Notes under the pieces: generated by a model
Databases searched by the model: none
What the model was told of the DNA's origin: nothing
What the model saw: only the letters and a program-made list of their open reading frames with translations
Shown: piece by piece, positions 46,031 through 57,742 of the stretch
Layout of the letters: every line of letters begins with the position of its first letter
How positions within the stretch are numbered: position 1 is the first letter of the stretch
Origin: Macrophomina tecta
Lineage: Eukaryota > Ascomycota > Dothideomycetes > Botryosphaeriales > Botryosphaeriaceae
Reading direction: 5' to 3'
DNA: 64,000 nucleotides
Assembly (NCBI GenBank): GCA_024180945.1
Contig: JAKSGN010000002.1
Span: 1,798,001 to 1,862,000, forward strand
Position numbers and translations under genes: made by a program

Positions 46031-47848
46031 CTATTCAGCCCTCTCAACCCTTACCACGTCTCCCTTTGCCACCTCCGCCACGCTTCCACCCCTCTCCAAC
46101 TCGACCGCCTTATCAACTATTGTGCTCCTCTCGACATTCAGATTCGTTGCCCTGTGCGCATCCATGCTTTCTTTGTTGAAAAAATTGACGTAGATGGGGA
46201 AGATCCAGGCTGCAACATAGAAAGCAGTGGGAATTGCCATGGCGGTGTGAAAGTTGCCGGTGGAGGTAGCAACAGCGCCGGTCACTGGAAGAAAGGCGAG
46301 ACTTTAGTAAGATTTCAGCGCCAGATTTGGACAGTGAGGAATACTTACTTGGTGGGATGGCAGCACCACCTGAGATGGCGGCGACGAGCATGCTTCCACC
46401 GCGCTTAGTGTGGCGGCCAAGACCACGGAGGGCGAGGGTGAAGATGGTTGCAAAGCAAATCTGCGTGTTCACGAGACCCGTCAGTCTATTCCGAGGCTCT
46501 TCACAACTGATACACGGCAGGCTGATATGGGACTTACACTCTCGAAGCACAGCACCAGGATGAGCATGGCCACGCTCGCCCTGCCAGACGTGTTGACCGC
46601 CGCCATCCCGAAGACGAAGCACAGCCCAAGGTACGTAGCCAGCATGTATCTGGGCTTGAAAGCCTTCTGAGTCATAAGACCGGAGCCGATGAAGCGCATG
46701 AACGCGTAGCAGCCCTGCCCTACGGCAAGCAGGTTGGCTAAGTAAGCGTCAGCATCAACAACCGGCCGACGAAAGCAACAGAAGAAGCACTTACACCCCG
46801 TGGCGCTGGAGTAGCCCGCCTCCTCACAAAAGTTGATGAAATAATTCGCCACCGCGACCTGCGCGCCGACATAGCAGAACTGGCTCCACACGCCCAAGAA
46901 CAGATTGTACTGCTTCCTGAACGGACCCACCGCGTCCTCGTCGGCAATCTCCCTCTCCTGCACCTCCATATCCGCATCCGTCACCTCGGGCATCGGCACG
47001 ATCCAAAACAGGATGATCAAGAGCGCAACGAAGCCCGCGACGCCGAGGTAGACCCACTGCACGTTCTTGAGCCCCTGCTTGGTGTCGACGGTGTCGGCGA
47101 AGAAGACGCGGCTGGCCAGCAGCGGCGCGACGAAGCTGCCGACGCCCTGCACGCCCTGCGCCAGGTTGAGCCGGATTTCCGAGTAGCGCGGCGGCCCGCA
47201 GATGGAGAGGAAGTTGTCGGCGCCCGTCTCGAGCGTCGACAGGCCGGCGCCCACGACGAACATGGAGCCGCAGAAGCCGCCGAAGCTGGCCTTGACGCCG
47301 GAGGGCCAGAAGAGGATGCAGCCTACGGCGAGGACGGCGAGGCCTGGGGTGTTGGGAGGAGGAAGTTAGTATGGAAGAGAGGTCTCCGCGCAGAGGGAAA
47401 GTTGCGACGGGAGTGGGTCGCGAGAAGGACTCACCTGTCATGAAAGTAACGCGGAAGCCGAAGCGGCGCAGAATCCATCCTGAGATAGTGAGTGGGCAGA
47501 GAAAATAGGCGCCGAAGTAGGCTGCGGACAGGCCGGAGGCTTTGGATGCGGTGATATTGAGGTCGGCTTGGAAGTGAGAGTTCAAGACATCGAGGAGGCC
47601 GTAGGCGAAACCCCAAAGGAAGAACAGGATTGTGACTGTGGAGGGTACGAGGAAAATTAGCAAAGAGTTGGAAAACAATGGTAGAAGAGAGTGAGCATGG
47701 TTTCTGGTCTGATGTGATGCCCCTGGCCATGTCACGACAAGAGATGCCTACCGAGTGCATTTGGCAGCAATGATTGCCTCAGTGTTAGATGTCCGCCCTG
47801 AGTGACTGCATGGTCATCGGCGACGATGGTGCGCTTGAAGAGTGTCAT
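46031..47848 (-). CDS. MFS transporter, fucose-permease (FucP/FGHS) type
   Basis: Six exons (47,848-47,752, 47,635-47,435, 47,343-46,795, 46,737-46,538, 46,460-46,349 and 46,284-46,031) give 470 residues with clean phases. The first membrane segment reads VTILFFLWGFAYGLLDVLNSHF, close to the FLWGFxxxLNDxL signature of the fucose/glucose-galactose:H+ symporter group. Further landmarks are LSAAYFGAYFLCPLTISGWI, ETGADNFLSICGPPRYSEIR, NLAQGVQGVGSFVAPLLA and YVGAQVAVANYFINFCEEAG. About 12 helices are expected in the plasma membrane. Substrate is probably a hexose or deoxyhexose taken up with protons. The C-terminal tail is acidic and polar. All segments are in frame, so I regard the gene as intact. 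Confidence 0.9.
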
Positions 47849-50731
47849 TTTTCCTTTCGTCCTTCTGTGGTGTGAGGAGACGGCACAGAAATTGGGAGAT
47901 GAGCGAGATAAACGAGAATGTGGGGCCCCGGAAATCTCTTCGTCTCACCAGGTTCTTAAGCGCGTAAACAGAGAGTCTTTGAAGCTGCGGAGCTCGCGGA
48001 TAGATCCCCACCGAAGGCTTGCTCTAGATTTAGTAGAGGGGGATGCCGGTGGTGGAGAGTGTTCGGCTCTTCCGAAAGGGTGTCATGGTTGCGAAACGTG
48101 ACCCGTCCCGCAGGAGCCAGACGCACCCCAGAAAGGAACATCGCCGCGTGGCAAGAGCCGAAACGCAGTCTGGCTTGATTGAAAGCTTTGAAGGCATTGG
48201 ATCAGTTACCTTCTGTGGCTGAAGCATCGTTGATATCTCGGTGTGGTTTACCCCGGTTCCCCGCAGACTTGACCCGAGAAACGCGGGGATGGGACTTTCT
48301 GGGGTACACAAGTATACAAGACCATCGTTTCGGGGCCACTTAAGATTCTCTCCACATGCTTGTGTTGGTGCTAAGGCTTTTATTTGTCGATGCTGTAGGG
48401 CTTGTCGCAACCTACCGCGGATCAAAGGAGTGGCTTTACTCCACACTTCCCCACGGATACGAGTACGGCAATTAAGAACTGCAAGCGGTCATGTTGCAGC
48501 AAGAGCCTCACGTCGAAGAGCTCATGTCGTGGCATGAGACATCATCGGCAACGTTCTCCCATAGCAGAAGGGTATTTTTGTGAAAACGTGATCAAGTATT
48601 GGTGCAGTAGACGCTGCGGGGACTCCGTGAACTAGGTCCTGGCCAGTGGTCGACAACTGGCCCACTAGCAACATGGCTGCCCCTTGTATTTCAGCTTCTG
48701 CTGTTCATTTGCGTCCGGAAAATGCATATACAACGTGAGCTACATCATGAGGCTGATGTTCGAGCGTCTCGGCCGAGAGCACGGCGTAGGATATAGCTGT
48801 TTCGTTGCTGGTGGATACCATCAGATTCGACTTCACTAGTGGGGCTCATCAATAATGCAACCACGTGATGATTCCTTTCACGAAGTTTATGTAGCCAGCC
48901 GGATGACTGCTTCAAGCCTTCATTTTTGACGGGCATTCCTCGCCATATGTTGAAATTGCAAGGCTTAACCTTCTCATGCGGCAGGAGCATATGGGCTAGT
49001 GAGTTCAGCCGCGTGAGCGGAATTTCAGCACCTTGCAGATTTTCAGCATCCGGCGTCACGGAGGACCAGTCGAGTGGAAGGGGTAGTGGCACCTATATCT
49101 CAGGCGAGCTTCAGGAGTACACGCTATGTAAGACTCAATCTCCGTCAGTGGTGAAAAGCGATATCTAGCGCATACTATCGAATAGCCGTCCCTGAAGGAC
49201 TCTGCAGTAAATTGCACGTCTGAGAGAGGCACTATGTGCCCAGGCCGACAGATTTCGCATTAACACTACTCTTAATACTCAGTGAGTATGGAACGCATTA
49301 GGACCACTGGGAACGCTAAGATCGTCATCAACCTTCGAAAAAGGGGAATTTGCCGCGAGAAGCCGCCATGGCCACGATCTGGCATGGGCCGGAAGGCCGA
49401 ATTATACTCCTGAGGATCATAAGCGCACAAACTGCTGGCAGGTGCAGTCTGTGGAACGTGGAGACGGGGATCCACGTGGTGTCTTGCAGCGGCCCCGGAT
49501 CTTCTTATACTTGCGGATGTTAATGCGGATCACCGTAGACGACAACGGCTGGTCGCGCGTGATGCAAGGGTCGCTAAGTTTGGCTGATGCTCCAATCTTC
49601 GTGGAGACCGGGACTTGTGTTTATGCGGACTACTTCAGGCTTGTCCAAACCGACTACCGGTGAGCAGTCGTCATCAATGAGCCCCACTGATCGACGTACA
49701 TACTTATCGGAGAGGCATGAGTTGACTTCCTGAGGGACCGGGGCGGCAGACCGAGGGGCGGACCCGGGATGGAGGCTTGATGTCCAATACCTTCTTCCAA
49801 TGGGGTTCTCTCATATCCCGCCCTCTCTTTCTCGGGTGATTGGTTGGATGCATGGGCAAAGCAAATGCCTGAATGGGCAACTTGTGGAAATGATGCCCAA
49901 CGAGGTGGGCTGTGGCGAGCGGTGCTCATCAAGGCAACGGAGTCGGTGGGTCCCGGGTGCCATCAGATGAACACGAGCGAATTATCCAGGCGATGCTGTT
50001 TTCAGGATTGCGATCTCCCTGGAGCGGCCTTTGCGGCAGGAGTCGCTACCGACGTGGAAGGAGCTTCGAAAGCTAGGAGGCAGTGTCGCGCTTGCAGCAG
50101 TCGCGTTGACTTACCACCAGGTCGTTATACGGGTCTGCTTGCTGCGCCTCGAAAACAGCGCTGAAAAGGAGGGTCTCCAGTGGTTGGTGGCGGGAGCAAG
50201 GAAGGGGGGCGCGAGCGGAGGCCGGAGTCGGACAGCCGAGATCCCCACATGTGCTGCTGGACCCTTGCCCTTGCCGCCGCAGCGACCGTTGAACCTCCCT
50301 TCCAGAAGCTCGCGGCTCAAACACCGCCCGGCCCGCACAACGTGAAACGCCGTCCCTCTCGCACTTTCCATCGTATGACAGGCTGGAGCCATCGAGAGCT
50401 TCCATCGTCTGGCGCTCGTCGGATTCAGCAGAGAGGCAGAGGCTTACCGTGAAAGCATAATTGATTCTTGTAACATGTCGGTGGGCTTTGAGCTCGTTCT
50501 ACGTCGTGCCACTCCCTCACCCGGGCAAACTTCTCAGGCCGTAGAGCATCACATGGGCGGTGATGTGTGTGGTGGTATAATGTCCAGAATGGTTCCCCAA
50601 ACGAAAAGAAAGGAAAAAAAAAAAAAGAAAAAGTGTGCTGTTTATACATCCAATCCTGTACAAATATCTGGTATCACACCAAACTCCGAATGCGCGTTCC
50701 TTGAATGATTTGTTTCGATATTCCCATTCTT
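47849..50731. other. Gene-poor region of 2.9 kb
   Basis: I found no supportable gene. Open frames of 60-115 codons occur on both strands (for example 48,030-48,446 minus and 50,031-50,345 plus) without conserved motifs. An A-rich run lies at about 50,614-50,632. The left end is the promoter of the fucose-permease-like gene. Confidence 0.5.
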
Positions 50732-51214
50732 CTACGGGGAGATGCCCTTGCTGGCCGGGCGGTCGCCCTCAACCGCAGGCGTCTCGCCCGAGCTGGACTT
50801 CTGCTCCTGCACCGGGCTCTTGCCGTCGTCCGACGACGGGGCGCCCTTGGCTGCCCGTAGGCGCTCTTCGGCGGCGCGCAGCCGGGCCTCCAGGGCCTCG
50901 AGCTCGGCGTTCTTGGACGTGAGCGCCTGCTGCCTGCGAGGGCGTCAGCATGCAAGTCGGGGGGAGGGGTAGGTGGCAGCGGGGCTCACTTCTGGTCGAC
51001 CTCCTTCTCGACGTCGTCGAACTTGCCGCTCAGGTTGAAGATGTCATCGAGCGCGGCCGAGAAGTTTTTGGCGATCTGGCTGTGCGGCGGTCAGCAAGCA
51101 GCAAGACTGGACAGGCGGCGGGCCTCGTCTGGGCGGGGGCGGAGCGTACGACTGCGGGCGCTGCTTGGGGACCCAGTCGCGGTCTGGGCTCGCGGATGCG
51201 CTCTGGCTGTCCAT
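50732..51214 (-). CDS. Small conserved-looking coiled-coil protein, three exons
   Basis: The exons are short (51,214-51,150, 51,079-50,990 and 50,933-50,732), so the gene is easily missed by simple ORF scanning. They join in frame to 118 residues. The N-terminal part reads DWVPKQRPQSQIAKNFSAAL, followed by DDIFNLSGKFDDVEKEVDQK. A charged helix with a heptad pattern follows (NAELEALEARLRAAEERLRA, about 58-78), then a Ser/Glu-rich tail ending KGISP. Splice signals are good (GTACGC..CACAG and GTGAGC..TCGCAG). I do not recognise a named family; the shape is that of a small adaptor or complex subunit. It diverges from the bromodomain gene, with about 1.07 kb between start codons. Codon use is strongly GC-rich and biased, which supports it as real. 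Confidence 0.78.
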
Positions 51215-52279
51215 GGCGGCGGGTGTCTGTGTGTGGTTTGGAGAGGGTCGGTTGTTGCGAAGAGCTCGGAGCGGAGGGGTTGTGAAGCGTCTTCTAACAG
51301 CGGCCGGGAATGCCTGGAAAGCTTGGGCCCTAGTGATGGTCTCGAGGGGCTGCTGGGCGCGGGCACGGCGAGGGCACAGCGACGTCAGACGTGGAGAGAG
51401 AGAGCAGCAGGAGCACCGGGCGACGCGTGAATGTTGTTGTCATCACGAACGGGCAGAGGGCGCTTTAGAGCTGGCGGTGGAGGGGGAAAAGGAGAGCCCG
51501 TTTGATAGCATGTCATTTCCGCCAGCGCGAGCCTTCATGCGATCGGCGTGCATTATTGGGCTGACACAACGCTGCCGGGAGGGGCCAAGGGCCGCACCCG
51601 CCGCAGGCTTGCCCGTCGACACCCACTGCATCCAGCCCTACTCACTGTATTGCACACGCCCAGCGCCCGGCAGCACGCGCGGCTGCCGATGACCAGCCCA
51701 GCGCCCCGCGCGCTGCTGGCGAACGCCCGCCGTTCATGCGCGCGAAAAGGGGCCGCGCCCCCGGCACGTGACGCGACTGGCCGGCGAGCATTCCGGGCGC
51801 GGCGGGTGTTGGGGTGGAGTTTGGGCGGTGAGCGGCGAGCGATGCTTGGTCGCGCTGCGTTGGGTGAGGAGCGGCGGGCGGCGCGGCCTGGGCGGCGGGC
51901 GCGCTGGCGGCGGCGGGTGGGCGGGCTGCGCGCGGGCTTTTTGTTCTCTCGGGCGCAAAATGTTCCACTCCAGCCTGTCGCCCGTCACGATCGCGACCAG
52001 CACCTCTCCCCAGCCAGGAACACGTCCGCGCTCATCATCCTCCGACCCCGCCGCCATCCCGACTCCTGCTCTCCATCGCGCCCCGACACGTCCCGCCGCC
52101 CCAACGCGCCTGCCCCAGGCCCTGCCCCCCGCGCCCTCTCGCGAGCACACCGTCAAGACGCACGCGTCGCCGTCATCCAAGTCCGAGCTTGTCTGATGGT
52201 GCCGTGCAGCTCGCTGTCACCGCGCTGGCTCCCATCCCATCCCTCCCGCCTCCTCTCAGCTGCTCTCCACCGCGGGGGG
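51215..52279. promoter_or_regulatory. Divergent promoter region and long 5' open frame of the bromodomain gene
   Basis: This very GC-rich region separates the coiled-coil gene from the bromodomain gene. The bromodomain frame stays open upstream to about 51,548 with further in-frame ATGs (for example 52,195), but the encoded sequence is Arg/Ala/Pro-rich without conservation features. I treat it as 5' leader. Confidence 0.45.
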
Positions 52280-55000
52280 ATGAGTGGCCTCCCAGCCAAC
52301 TACACGCCGCTCGAGTCGCTCCTGCTGTTCCAGTCCCTCGCTTGCTATGGCGTAGACCCTTCGGTCTTCTCCCGCGTCTCCGACCTGCTCACCACCAATG
52401 ATGCTGTGAAAGGCGCTCCGACCTTCAGCCCCGACCGCTTGACCCCCGATGCCCTCCGCGACCTCTACCTGTGCTTGCTGAAGGAGGAGGTGCGCGATGA
52501 ACTGCATCCACAGACCGAGAACGACCCGCCCGCGCAGAACGGAGATAGCCCGTCGAGAAAGCGAAAAGCTCCCAGCCCCAGCCTGCCCTCCGTCCAAGAC
52601 GCTGCCCAGCATCAGCACCTGCTGCCTCAGCTAATACAGAAGCTCTATGCTCGCTACCGTCGCCATGCAATTGAAGAGATTCGTGAGCACGAGAAGCGCT
52701 ACGACCATTTCTCGCGTGAGCTTCGTGCCATCCAGAACGGCGAATGGGATGAGCGTTTACAGAGGGAACACTTGGCCAATGGTACAAAGGAAGCTCCCAA
52801 GCTCTCGCCTCCAGCGGAAGCTCCATCGGTTGCTGCCCCCCAGCCCTCGGCGGAGGTTGCGCCGCAGGAAGCACTAGGCCCGGTGAAGCCACCTGCTGCC
52901 CCGCAAGTCAGTCCTCCGGGTAGCAAAGAGCAATCACCCACACTGTCCCAGCAATCACAGCCGCCGCGTAGATCATCAGCGAAGATAGAGAGCATCATCA
53001 ACCATCCGTCAGCTTCTCCGGTTAATGGAAGGGCTTCTCCCCACCAGGGTTCCGCCGCCCAATCCCCAGTTCAGCCTCAAGCGCAAACACTACCTCAACC
53101 TAACCAGCAGACCTCCTCGCAACCAAAACCATCTCAGCAGCCTGTCACGAGACCGCCCCAACAGCAGCAGCCGCATGGGCCTTATCCGTCTCCCTATGGG
53201 CCTCCGCATACCCCCGCGCCAGTTGGCAGTCCGACCACACACAATGTGCCTATCACATCCCGTCCGCCGCAGGGTCCGCCTGTGATTCTGCCACCGCCTC
53301 CCAATATGCCGAATGCGCAGTACCCGCAGCCGTTGCAGGTGCCTCCAATGCAAGAAGGAAATAGTCCTTACAGACCACCTTCGGGATCACCGCATCAACA
53401 CCAGCCGCGCCCATTCCCACCAGGGCCTCCACACGGGCCGCCGCCGCATTCACCCAATGCTCAAGCCCCTCCACCTCACGTGCCGGCACCTGGTTATTAT
53501 CCGCCATACCCAGGACCGCACCCGTACCCGCATCACCAACCCATGTACCACCCGCCTGTTCAGCATCCCCCAATGCCACCTAGAGGAGGAGGTGGTGGAG
53601 TAATTTTGGAGCCCTTCCAGGTTATGGCTCAAGATCCCGTTCAAGCTCACAAAGCGCAGGAAAGACAAATGCGCCAACAACAAGCGGCCGCCGCTCGCCC
53701 TCCGTCGCGCCCTCAGCCGTCGCCGCGAACCACAGCCGCAACTCCGGTGAGACCGCCGCAGCTGCCGCAGCCATTCCATCCGTCTCCAGGCCAGCATCCG
53801 CTCTACCCGCATCCGAATGCCGCTCCGCCTGTACGGAGGCCCCCTGCGTTGCGGATCAACACGCGCTTTGCATCTTGGAAGCAGTCTGTACCTCACGATA
53901 AGCCGGTCACTGAGTGGAACCCGAATCCTCCCAGTCCTATTACTCCCGAAAGGTCTCCTGAATTGCAAGCTGGTGCGCTACCGAGTTCTACCTCGAAATC
54001 GAAGCGTGCTGTCAAGTCCAAGGAGATGCCAGCACCTGATGCGGCGGAAACGCCAAGACCTGGTCGGAGCTCCCGAAAAGGTGCTAGGAAGGCTCGAGGA
54101 ACGAGCGTTGCATCGTCCGCTGTAACTGGTTCTGTCCGTGGAAGGACACGAAGTCAGTCTGTTGCTTCCCACGCAGATGAAGCGGCACCGGATGTCAAGG
54201 CAGAGCCGAGCACTCCAGCTGAGACGGAATCAGACGCTCAATCAACCACAGAAACTCCTACTTCCGGAGGACGTCGCACGCGCCGACAGGCTGGAACTCT
54301 GCAATCTGTTCCCGAGCAGTCTCAGGGAGGAAACAACAAGCGCAAGCGTGATCAGCGCGAGGAGTCCGACACCGTGGAGCCGGATGTCGCCGAAGTTGAT
54401 ATGAACATGGGTACGCCCGGGCCACCAAACTTTGTCTTGGCCAGCCGGAATTTCGGACGGATGAGTGTGCCGGTCCTGAACGACATTGCGTCTCATAAAC
54501 ACGCCAGCCTATTTTCCAATCCAGTGAAGGCAAAGGACGCGGAGGGATATTATGATATCATCCGCCGTCCACAGGACCTCAAGAGCATCCGCGGCGCCAT
54601 TGCCCAAGGTAGTCGCGCCGTTGCTGCCGCCACTCAGTCGAACGCCGATACTCCTTCAGCGAACTCTCCCGGCGGGGCTCCGTCGACACCAACTCAATTC
54701 TCAAGCTCGAGCACTCAGATCACCTTGCCTATCTCTGAAGAACTCGTGCCGCCGAAGGGTATCGTAAACTCGGCCCAGCTGGAGAAGGAGCTCATGCGCA
54801 TGTTTGCCAACGCAGTCATGTTCAACAGCGGTGAGGATGGTGTCGTCAGCGATGCCATCGAGATGGCGAGGGACGTAGAGGCGAGCGTGGCGAACTGGCG
54901 CGCAGCAGAGAGGACCAGCGTCTACGATGCTGGCAGTACGAGCACTCCGGTCGAGGGCGAAATGAACGATGATGCAGGTGGAAAGCGGAGGAAGGGTTAA
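52280..55000 (+). CDS. Bromodomain protein, BRD8/Bdc1-like (probable NuA4 subunit)
   Basis: This is a single exon of 906 residues from the ATG at 52,280. The N-terminal part opens with PLESLLLFQSLACYGVDPSV and LYLCLLKEEVRDELH. A charged helix (RHAIEEIREHEKRYDHFSRE, about 130-165) follows, resembling the N-terminal region of BRD8-like proteins. A long Pro/Gln-rich disordered middle (about 180-560) and a basic Ser-rich stretch follow. The bromodomain lies at about 720-880: NFGRMSVPVLNDIASHKHAS, YDIIRRPQDLKSIRGAI, a Ser/Thr-rich insertion in the loop, then ELMRMFANAVMFNSGEDG with the acetyl-lysine-binding Asn. BRD8/Bdc1 is a subunit of the NuA4 histone acetyltransferase complex, and that is the likely role. 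The gene is certain; the complex assignment is an inference from layout. The C-terminal tail is basic (GGKRRKG) and could be nuclear-localising. Confidence 0.88.
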   Translation: MSGLPANYTPLESLLLFQSLACYGVDPSVFSRVSDLLTTNDAVKGAPTFSPDRLTPDALRDLYLCLLKEEVRDELHPQTENDPPAQNGDSPSRKRKAPSPSLPSVQDAAQHQHLLPQLIQKLYARYRRHAIEEIREHEKRYDHFSRELRAIQNGEWDERLQREHLANGTKEAPKLSPPAEAPSVAAPQPSAEVAPQEALGPVKPPAAPQVSPPGSKEQSPTLSQQSQPPRRSSAKIESIINHPSASPVNGRASPHQGSAAQSPVQPQAQTLPQPNQQTSSQPKPSQQPVTRPPQQQQPHGPYPSPYGPPHTPAPVGSPTTHNVPITSRPPQGPPVILPPPPNMPNAQYPQPLQVPPMQEGNSPYRPPSGSPHQHQPRPFPPGPPHGPPPHSPNAQAPPPHVPAPGYYPPYPGPHPYPHHQPMYHPPVQHPPMPPRGGGGGVILEPFQVMAQDPVQAHKAQERQMRQQQAAAARPPSRPQPSPRTTAATPVRPPQLPQPFHPSPGQHPLYPHPNAAPPVRRPPALRINTRFASWKQSVPHDKPVTEWNPNPPSPITPERSPELQAGALPSSTSKSKRAVKSKEMPAPDAAETPRPGRSSRKGARKARGTSVASSAVTGSVRGRTRSQSVASHADEAAPDVKAEPSTPAETESDAQSTTETPTSGGRRTRRQAGTLQSVPEQSQGGNNKRKRDQREESDTVEPDVAEVDMNMGTPGPPNFVLASRNFGRMSVPVLNDIASHKHASLFSNPVKAKDAEGYYDIIRRPQDLKSIRGAIAQGSRAVAAATQSNADTPSANSPGGAPSTPTQFSSSSTQITLPISEELVPPKGIVNSAQLEKELMRMFANAVMFNSGEDGVVSDAIEMARDVEASVANWRAAERTSVYDAGSTSTPVEGEMNDDAGGKRRKG

Positions 55001-57742
55001 GATAAAAGGTCAGACCGGTAGGGAGATACCAAAAATAGACAGCAACAGTAGTGGGATGGAGGTAATGATATGATTCTTCTGGGGCTGGCTGCGAGATGTG
55101 GCCTGCCTGATTTTTTCTGCATGAAATATTGTGGTCCTACCGGTCGGCCGTGATGATTTTTTTACTGGTGCCGTATTTGTGCTGAACGAATTGGTAGGGC
55201 TGGCTGGCTTTATAGGGCCGAGCTCGGACATGTGGAGTGTGGAACACTTCTCTCGGTGGACATCAAACTCTTGCTTTTTTACATGGCACCTTCGCCCAGC
55301 TTCCCCGCGAAATGCTCTTTAGCGCTGCAGGGCATCCTCGCAAAAACTTTGTTACTCAGTTTTGCCTCGCTTCAGCCCAAGAGCACGTATATCTCCGCAT
55401 ACGCAGAGGATCCTGAAATGACCAAAGAGGTATATACCGACTGGCTTCGTCCCCACTGCATGACGTACTCGTGTTGTGCAGACCATTTGACAACCACCCC
55501 ACCCCCGTTTAGGGTTCTGAGAGTTGCCTCTCTCGACGACGTCATGCGGATTGGCATATTCACTACAGCTGGGCTCAGATACTTGCCACGATTTCGCTGG
55601 GAACGCCCCTATTATGAACCTATCCTGAAGACACGATCATCAAGTCAGCCATTGAGGATCCAAACTCTACTGCATCGGCAGTTGAAGACAACTGTCTAAC
55701 AAACTAAAACCCGTCCAAGAGTGCAATGATTTTGAAAGACAAATGCTGGCACCTGCCAGCTGAGGGAGAGAAAGTCGTTACCGGTGTTGCTGTGTTCAAC
55801 CGTAAAAACGGCTCGAAACGCAAGGGAATTTTCAGGACGACAGAGGTGAGCATGCCTAAACTATGGACCATGACAAATTATTGCAGGTGCTGAATGCTAA
55901 TCGATTTTGAAAGGCTGTTGTCCGGAACTACCAAAAGAGCAGAACATATATATGAGTCTTCATCACTAAACTTAATGGGTAGAGCCCGAACAGGAGGCAA
56001 TTCACCGGTGAGTCTAAAGGACTACTTTCGTTAATGAGAGCAACGAATGTAATAGCTTAAATTACAGTATGAGAAACTTTGGACCTTATTCCGAGATTTC
56101 GATGCTCGTCGTTCATCCCACACATTGGAGACGAGGACATGGGACAACGCTAGTGCAACTGGGGCAGGCTCTGGCCTCTGTGGATCATGTGCCATAAGGG
56201 GTAAGCGCAGCAGATATGGCCGAGAAGTTATATTTAAATCTTAGCTATAGGCTGGCGTGTAGGATTAGAACGCCCGGTAATAGAGATGACCCAGAGGGCA
56301 TCTCCGCAGGACTGCTGGTTTACAGACCCACTGAGTAAACTCTCAGGAATCGTATGGAGAGTGGTCAATGCAATTTATTTTGGTTATTCTATCCAACCTA
56401 TCAATAGGAGCCTCATATTTGAAGCGCATACGAATTGTGTGTGCATTGAGTGATAAGTATTTAATCTAATCCAGCTAGCAAAACACCGCATGCCTTTATT
56501 ACTGGTCATATATGAAATAGGATGCACTCGGATGCCAAGATTTCATCTGATGGGCTTTTTATGATGTTTAGGAAGCCCGAATTTTCCCAACATTGAGACA
56601 TCAAAAAGAACAACATGTCGACAGCTTCCACTCGAGTCCCGCAGAGCCACAGAATTTAGTCGAGTTTATCCCACCAGGATCACATATTGCAGATCTCAGC
56701 CTTTCTATGCGTCTCATGTGCCCCGAAAATGGTTAGAACTCTATATTTCAAGAGTCAGTATCTTGCCTATCCGAGACGGGTGCGCAAACTCCTAGTCATG
56801 ATCCCGTCAGTGACGAAACAGAAATAAATGTCTGACGTTATCAGCTAGATGATGATTTGGCAGGCCGCAGTCCTCTGATCGCCTCGATCGATTGAGGCCA
56901 CTAGTACACTGACGTTCTTGAAACGGAAGAGCAATTCAGGTGCATAAGGCTTTATTGCATATGCATCGGAAAGGAAAGAGCACGACGCACGGTGCAACAA
57001 CATAGTTGTCACCCCAAGCAAGTATCTGCAATGTGATGTAGTCGCAAATCTTACCGAGCGTTCTGGATGCTCTATTCCTATACTTGAAATTTATGGTGCT
57101 GTTACCATGCTGTCCTTGATGATTGTTTGTATGGGCCTTCTACTATTTAATTGTGTGACTGACATGGAAGCTGACTTGTACAGGTTTTCCAGAATCAAAT
57201 AAGTTCACAAGCGTGGCACAATTGCTCTTGCGAGTAAAGGAAGGCTTAGTCAGCTCCGTTTGTTGGGTTTCACAGTGGAAGTGCTTTTCGAGGAAACGTT
57301 GCGACTCAATGAATGCCGACTCCAGCGACGTAGGTTTGACAATCCGCACATGTACTGCAAGGGCCACTTCAGCATCTGTTTTTAAATTTGCGGCGACGCA
57401 GACGTTGCTCTGGTGCCATGTATGAAACAGCGTATCTTTTTCGTGTCTCCATTGGGCGATAGGAAACTTGGCAGAGTACCGGGATTGGAATTGCACATCG
57501 TTCCACTACAAGTTCGTAGAATATAATGACAGGCTGAGCCACAACCTCATACCTATATCATTCGGCCAAGTCTTTCGGACATATCTCTTTTTTTTTTCTT
57601 TGAATAAATAAAGCTGAGAACAACACGGAAGGCTATGGATATACATACTACAGCTTGAGATGCTTCAAATCTTCTCAAACAGTAGGTACGGACGGGGTTT
57701 GAACTTAATTGGAAACGTCATAGCCGAGACATAAACAAATAT
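55001..57742. other. Gene-poor, AT-richer region of 2.7 kb
   Basis: No certain gene was found. A 155-codon frame at 55,232-55,699 (plus) and a 117-codon frame at 57,143-57,496 (minus) begin with ATG, but neither has recognisable domains. The middle (55,700-57,100) is dense in stops in all frames. The minus-strand frame at 57,143 has a fairly gene-like composition and could be a fragment. Confidence 0.5.

Noticed and set aside
51548..52279. N-terminal extension of the bromodomain protein by about 240 residues
   Set aside because: The frame is open only because of high GC. The sequence is Arg/Ala/Pro-rich with no conservation signs, whereas the ATG at 52,280 opens a BRD8-like start.
57143..57496. 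117-codon minus-strand frame considered as a gene
   Set aside because: The composition is plausible, but no family or splice partner could be identified, so it is mentioned only in the gap entry.
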